This document shows, one piece after another, positions 61,498-64,000 of a stretch of 64,000 nucleotides of DNA. Origin of the DNA: Nocardioides astragali (GTDB taxonomy: Bacteria; Actinomycetota; Actinomycetes; Propionibacteriales; Nocardioidaceae); NCBI RefSeq assembly GCF_024436375.1, contig NZ_JAFMZM010000003.1, positions 759,544 through 823,543 of the forward strand, given 5' to 3'. Both the position numbers and the translations under genes were made by a program. Numbering within the stretch: position 1 is the first letter of the stretch; each line of letters starts with the position of its first letter. Below the pieces are notes generated by a model, which made no database searches, was not told the DNA's origin, and saw only the letters and a list, made by a program, of their open reading frames with translations.

Positions 61498-62732
61498 CCG
61501 GCAGGCACCTGGCGGACCGGTCGGCCGCCGGCGGCGCTGACGCGCGCCCGGTCGACCCGGTGGGTCCAGTAGCCCACCCAGCCGGCACCGGCGAGCCCGA
61601 GCACGCCGACCACCAGGCAGGCGGTCGCCAGCGGCGCCACTGCCGCGACCGCGCCGACGAGCAGCGGGCCACCGGTGTTGCCGATGTCGCCGCAGAGCCG
61701 CCACGCGCCCAGGAACTGCGCCCGGCCCTCGCCCGGCGCGGCGTCGGCGCCGAGCGTCATCACGATGCCCGACCCGAGGCCGTTGCCGCAGGCGATGAGG
61801 CCCATGACCAGCGCCACCGACGCCACCGACGTGGCGAGGGGGAGCAGCAGGCAGGCCACCGCCATCGAGAGGACGACCGGCACCGCCACGACCATCCTGC
61901 CGCGGGTGTCCATCAGCCAGCCGCCCGGCCACATGAACGCGACGTCGAGCGCGGCCGCGCCGGCGAAGATCAGCGAGGTGGTGGCGGCGGACAGCCCGAG
62001 GTGGTCGGCCCACAGCGGCAGCAGGCTGAGCCGCAGCGAGCGGCTCATCCCGAGGATGACGACGGCGGTGCCGAGGGTGGCGAGGACCCGCCGGTGGGAG
62101 GCGATGACCGTCCACACCGCGAGGTGGCCGGACGCCTTCGCCGCGGCCCGCTTCTCCTCGCCCAGGTCGGGCATCAGCGCGGCGAGCAGCGAGGCGCAGA
62201 CCGACATGGCGGCCCCCAGCCAGAAGACGCTGCTCAGGTCCGTGAGGCTGATCAGGCCCGCACCGATGAGCGGCCCGACGAGCACGCCGACGCGGTAGGA
62301 ACCACCCAGCAGCGACATCGCGCGGGCCCGGTGCGTGGCCGGGACGACGTCGATCATGAAGCCCTGGCGCGCGATCAGGAAGAGCGTCCAGCACACCCCG
62401 CTCAGCAGTACGCCGACCGCGAGGGCCACGACGGAGTCGGTGAGGGCGACGAGGGCCATCGCCCCGGCGTCGGCGAACCCGGCCCCGACCAGCGCCCGTC
62501 GCTCGCCGATCCGGGCCACGAGAGCGCCCGCAGGAAGGCTGGCCAGCAGCATGCCGACGCCGGTCAGCGCGACGATCGCGGCGGCCGTGCTGACGTCCGC
62601 GCCGAGGTCGCGCGCACGCAGGGCGAGCACCGGCATGATCGCGCCGTGCCCCACCGCGGAGACGATCGAGGGGCCGTAGGCCACGAGCCAGACGTCGCGG
62701 AACCGGAACCCCGTCACCCCCTGAGTGCTCAC
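61494..62732 (-). CDS. MFS transporter, 12-segment type
   Basis: 412 residues, GTG start. VAYGPSIVSAVGHGAIMPVLALRARDLG opens segment 1; LVARIGERRALVG is motif A; RARAMSLLGGSYRVGVLVGPLIGAGL is motif C-like, and the C-half repeats the pattern with GWLMDTRGRMVV. Twelve segments are seen. Substrate unknown; the motif C-like phrase suggests an exporter. Coupled to the small membrane protein downstream. Confidence 0.88.
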   Translation of the reverse strand: MSTQGVTGFRFRDVWLVAYGPSIVSAVGHGAIMPVLALRARDLGADVSTAAAIVALTGVGMLLASLPAGALVARIGERRALVGAGFADAGAMALVALTDSVVALAVGVLLSGVCWTLFLIARQGFMIDVVPATHRARAMSLLGGSYRVGVLVGPLIGAGLISLTDLSSVFWLGAAMSVCASLLAALMPDLGEEKRAAAKASGHLAVWTVIASHRRVLATLGTAVVILGMSRSLRLSLLPLWADHLGLSAATTSLIFAGAAALDVAFMWPGGWLMDTRGRMVVAVPVVLSMAVACLLLPLATSVASVALVMGLIACGNGLGSGIVMTLGADAAPGEGRAQFLGAWRLCGDIGNTGGPLLVGAVAAVAPLATACLVVGVLGLAGAGWVGYWTHRVDRARVSAAGGRPVRQVPAG

Positions 62733-62802
62733 CCCGACACGCTACGTGGGGTCGCGCGGCGGCCGGTCGCACAACCCGGTGGAGCTCGTCACAGCCCGTG
62801 CG

Positions 62803-62808
62803 TAGGCT
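62803..62808 (+). promoter_or_regulatory. Candidate leaderless -10 element for the M3 peptidase gene
   Basis: TAGGCT ends eight bases before the GTG at 62817 and no ribosome binding site is visible between them. Spacing fits a leaderless transcript. Positional inference. Confidence 0.35.
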
Positions 62809-62816
62809 CCTCCTTC

Positions 62817-64000
62817 GTGGCCCACGACACCGACACGCAGCCCACGTCCACCTCCGATGCGCACGAGCCGCTCGGTCTGCCCGGAAGCGGCGACTGGCTG
62901 GCGTGGGTCGGCGAGCGTTGCGAGGGCCAGCTCGCCGAGGCGAAGCGACAGGTCGAGCACGTGAAGTCCGCCCAGGGTCCGGGCGAGGGTGGTGCGCGCG
63001 AGGTGCTGGCGGCCTGGAACCGTGCCGAGATCGCCATCGCCAACGCCGGATCGGTCGCCCTCTGGGCCGAGGTGCACCCCGACGCCGGGGTGCGCGACCG
63101 GGCCGACGAGCTGAGCCAGCAGGTCCAGAAGTACGTCACCGAGCTGGGGCAGGACCGTGACCTGTTCGCGGTGCTCGACGCCCTCGACGCGGGCCCCCAG
63201 GGCGGGCTCGACGACGACGCCCGACGGGTGCTCGACCACACGCTGCGCGACTTCCGCCGCGCCGGTGTCGACCGCGACGACGCGACCCGCGACCGCTTGC
63301 GCAAGCTCAGCGAGCGCGCGGTCAAGCTCTCCCAGGACTTCGGCCGCAACATCCGCGACGACGTACGCTCCATCCGCATCGCGCCCGAGCGCCTGGCCGG
63401 ACTCCCCGACGACTATCGCGCGGCCCACCCCGCCGACGACGACGGCCTGGTCACGATCACCACCGACTACCCCGACCTGGTCCCGTTCACGACCTTCGGC
63501 TCCGACGCCGACGCGCGTCGCGACCTGGCGCTCGCGCAGAGCAATGTCGCGTGGCCCGCCAACGACGAGGTGCTCCAGGACCTGCTGGCCGTGCGGCGCG
63601 AGACCGCCGACCTGCTCGGCTACGCCTCCTGGCCCGACTACGACGCCGAGGTCAAGATGATCGGCACCGGCCAGGCCATCGCCGAGTTCATCGACCGGAT
63701 CAGTGACGTCGCGATCGAGCGCGCCCGGCAGGAGGTCGCGGTGCTGCTCGAGCGCAAGCGCGTGGACGACCCGGCTGCAGAGGACGTCGCGACCTACGAC
63801 TCCCGCTACTACGCCGAGCTCGTGCGCCGCGAGCAGTACGAAGTCGACGGCCAGGTGGTGCGCACCTACTTCCCCTTCGAGTCCGTCCGCCAGGGCCTGC
63901 TCGACGTCACCGGCCGGCTCTTCGGCCTCGGGTGGACCCCGGTCCCGCAGCCCGATACCGGCACGTGGCACGCCGACGTGGCGAGCTACGACGTCGACCT
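62817..64000 (+). CDS. M3-family oligopeptidase (N-terminal part; continues past window edge)
   Basis: Reads from the GTG at 62817 (VAHDTDTQPTSTSD) to the right edge, about 394 residues visible. The helical N-terminal domain of M3 peptidases (thimet oligopeptidase-like) is recognised from LSERAVKLSQDFGRNIRDDVRSI, APERLAGLPDDY, LLGYASWPDYDAEVKMI and TYFPFESVRQGLL. The zinc motif HExxH lies beyond the edge. Known role: cytosolic degradation of short peptides. No signal peptide. Confidence 0.88.
   Translation, partial: MAHDTDTQPTSTSDAHEPLGLPGSGDWLAWVGERCEGQLAEAKRQVEHVKSAQGPGEGGAREVLAAWNRAEIAIANAGSVALWAEVHPDAGVRDRADELSQQVQKYVTELGQDRDLFAVLDALDAGPQGGLDDDARRVLDHTLRDFRRAGVDRDDATRDRLRKLSERAVKLSQDFGRNIRDDVRSIRIAPERLAGLPDDYRAAHPADDDGLVTITTDYPDLVPFTTFGSDADARRDLALAQSNVAWPANDEVLQDLLAVRRETADLLGYASWPDYDAEVKMIGTGQAIAEFIDRISDVAIERARQEVAVLLERKRVDDPAAEDVATYDSRYYAELVRREQYEVDGQVVRTYFPFESVRQGLLDVTGRLFGLGWTPVPQPDTGTWHADVASYDVD

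Overview
The window is chromosomal DNA from a very GC-rich actinobacterium. GC-rich third codon positions, many GTG starts (and some TTG), ATGA/GTGA gene junctions, probable leaderless promoters, an IdeR/DtxR-type iron box, type VII (WXG100-like) small proteins and an EtfD-type Fe-S protein all point that way. The gene content looks most like Nocardioides or a relative; this is inferred from family resemblance only. I see no rRNA, tRNA, CRISPR array, phage or IS transposase. Gene density is high and no gene-free stretch exceeds about 300 bases.

Layout. 1-6.4 kb: an SGNH hydrolase (cut by the left edge), dCTP deaminase, and a five-gene iron-siderophore uptake operon behind an IdeR-like box. 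6.4-8.1 kb: a ribbon-helix-helix regulator, a DUF4097 protein and a 30-residue microprotein, with a perfect dyad operator. 8.2-11.8 kb: a giant EtfD-like Fe-S oxidoreductase with a disordered tail carrying eight SLFD motifs. 11.9-17.3 kb: divergent type VII secretion substrates and a tight operon of a 586-residue WXG-headed putative toxin, two small proteins and an ADP-ribosylglycohydrolase, the best candidate here for an undescribed toxin-immunity system. 17.3-22.6 kb: a secreted metallohydrolase, a sortase, an IclR regulator and two paralogous membrane coiled-coil proteins.

22.8-38.7 kb: hutH-hutU, a DinB-like protein, an APH-like kinase, an M48 protease, a malyl-CoA-lyase-type pair, a methyltransferase with a TPR-LuxR regulator, DUF1992, a short MalQ, PspC, DUF427 and an exported protein. 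38.7-48.7 kb: MFS and M20 genes, a small Arg-rich ORF ahead of an ABC exporter and a protein kinase, a nitroreductase/SRPBCC/membrane-protein operon and a two-component system. 48.7-52.7 kb: the second hut locus (M20 amidase, hutF, hutI). Together with hutH-hutU it gives a histidine-to-glutamate route, if the M20 enzyme does the last step in place of HutG.

52.9-64 kb: a microprotein and a large AAA-LuxR regulator, an acidic repeat protein coupled to a JmjC-type oxygenase that appears to start at CTG, a sucrase/ferredoxin-like protein, a second WXG-type module (GTPase, WXG protein, coiled-coil protein), an MFS exporter with a small partner, and an M3 oligopeptidase cut by the right edge.

Two themes recur. 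Small translationally coupled ORFs sit next to larger genes. Short palindromic sequences appear inserted in frame in coding sequence, notably in hutU, the hut M20 amidase and the hutF-hutI junction.
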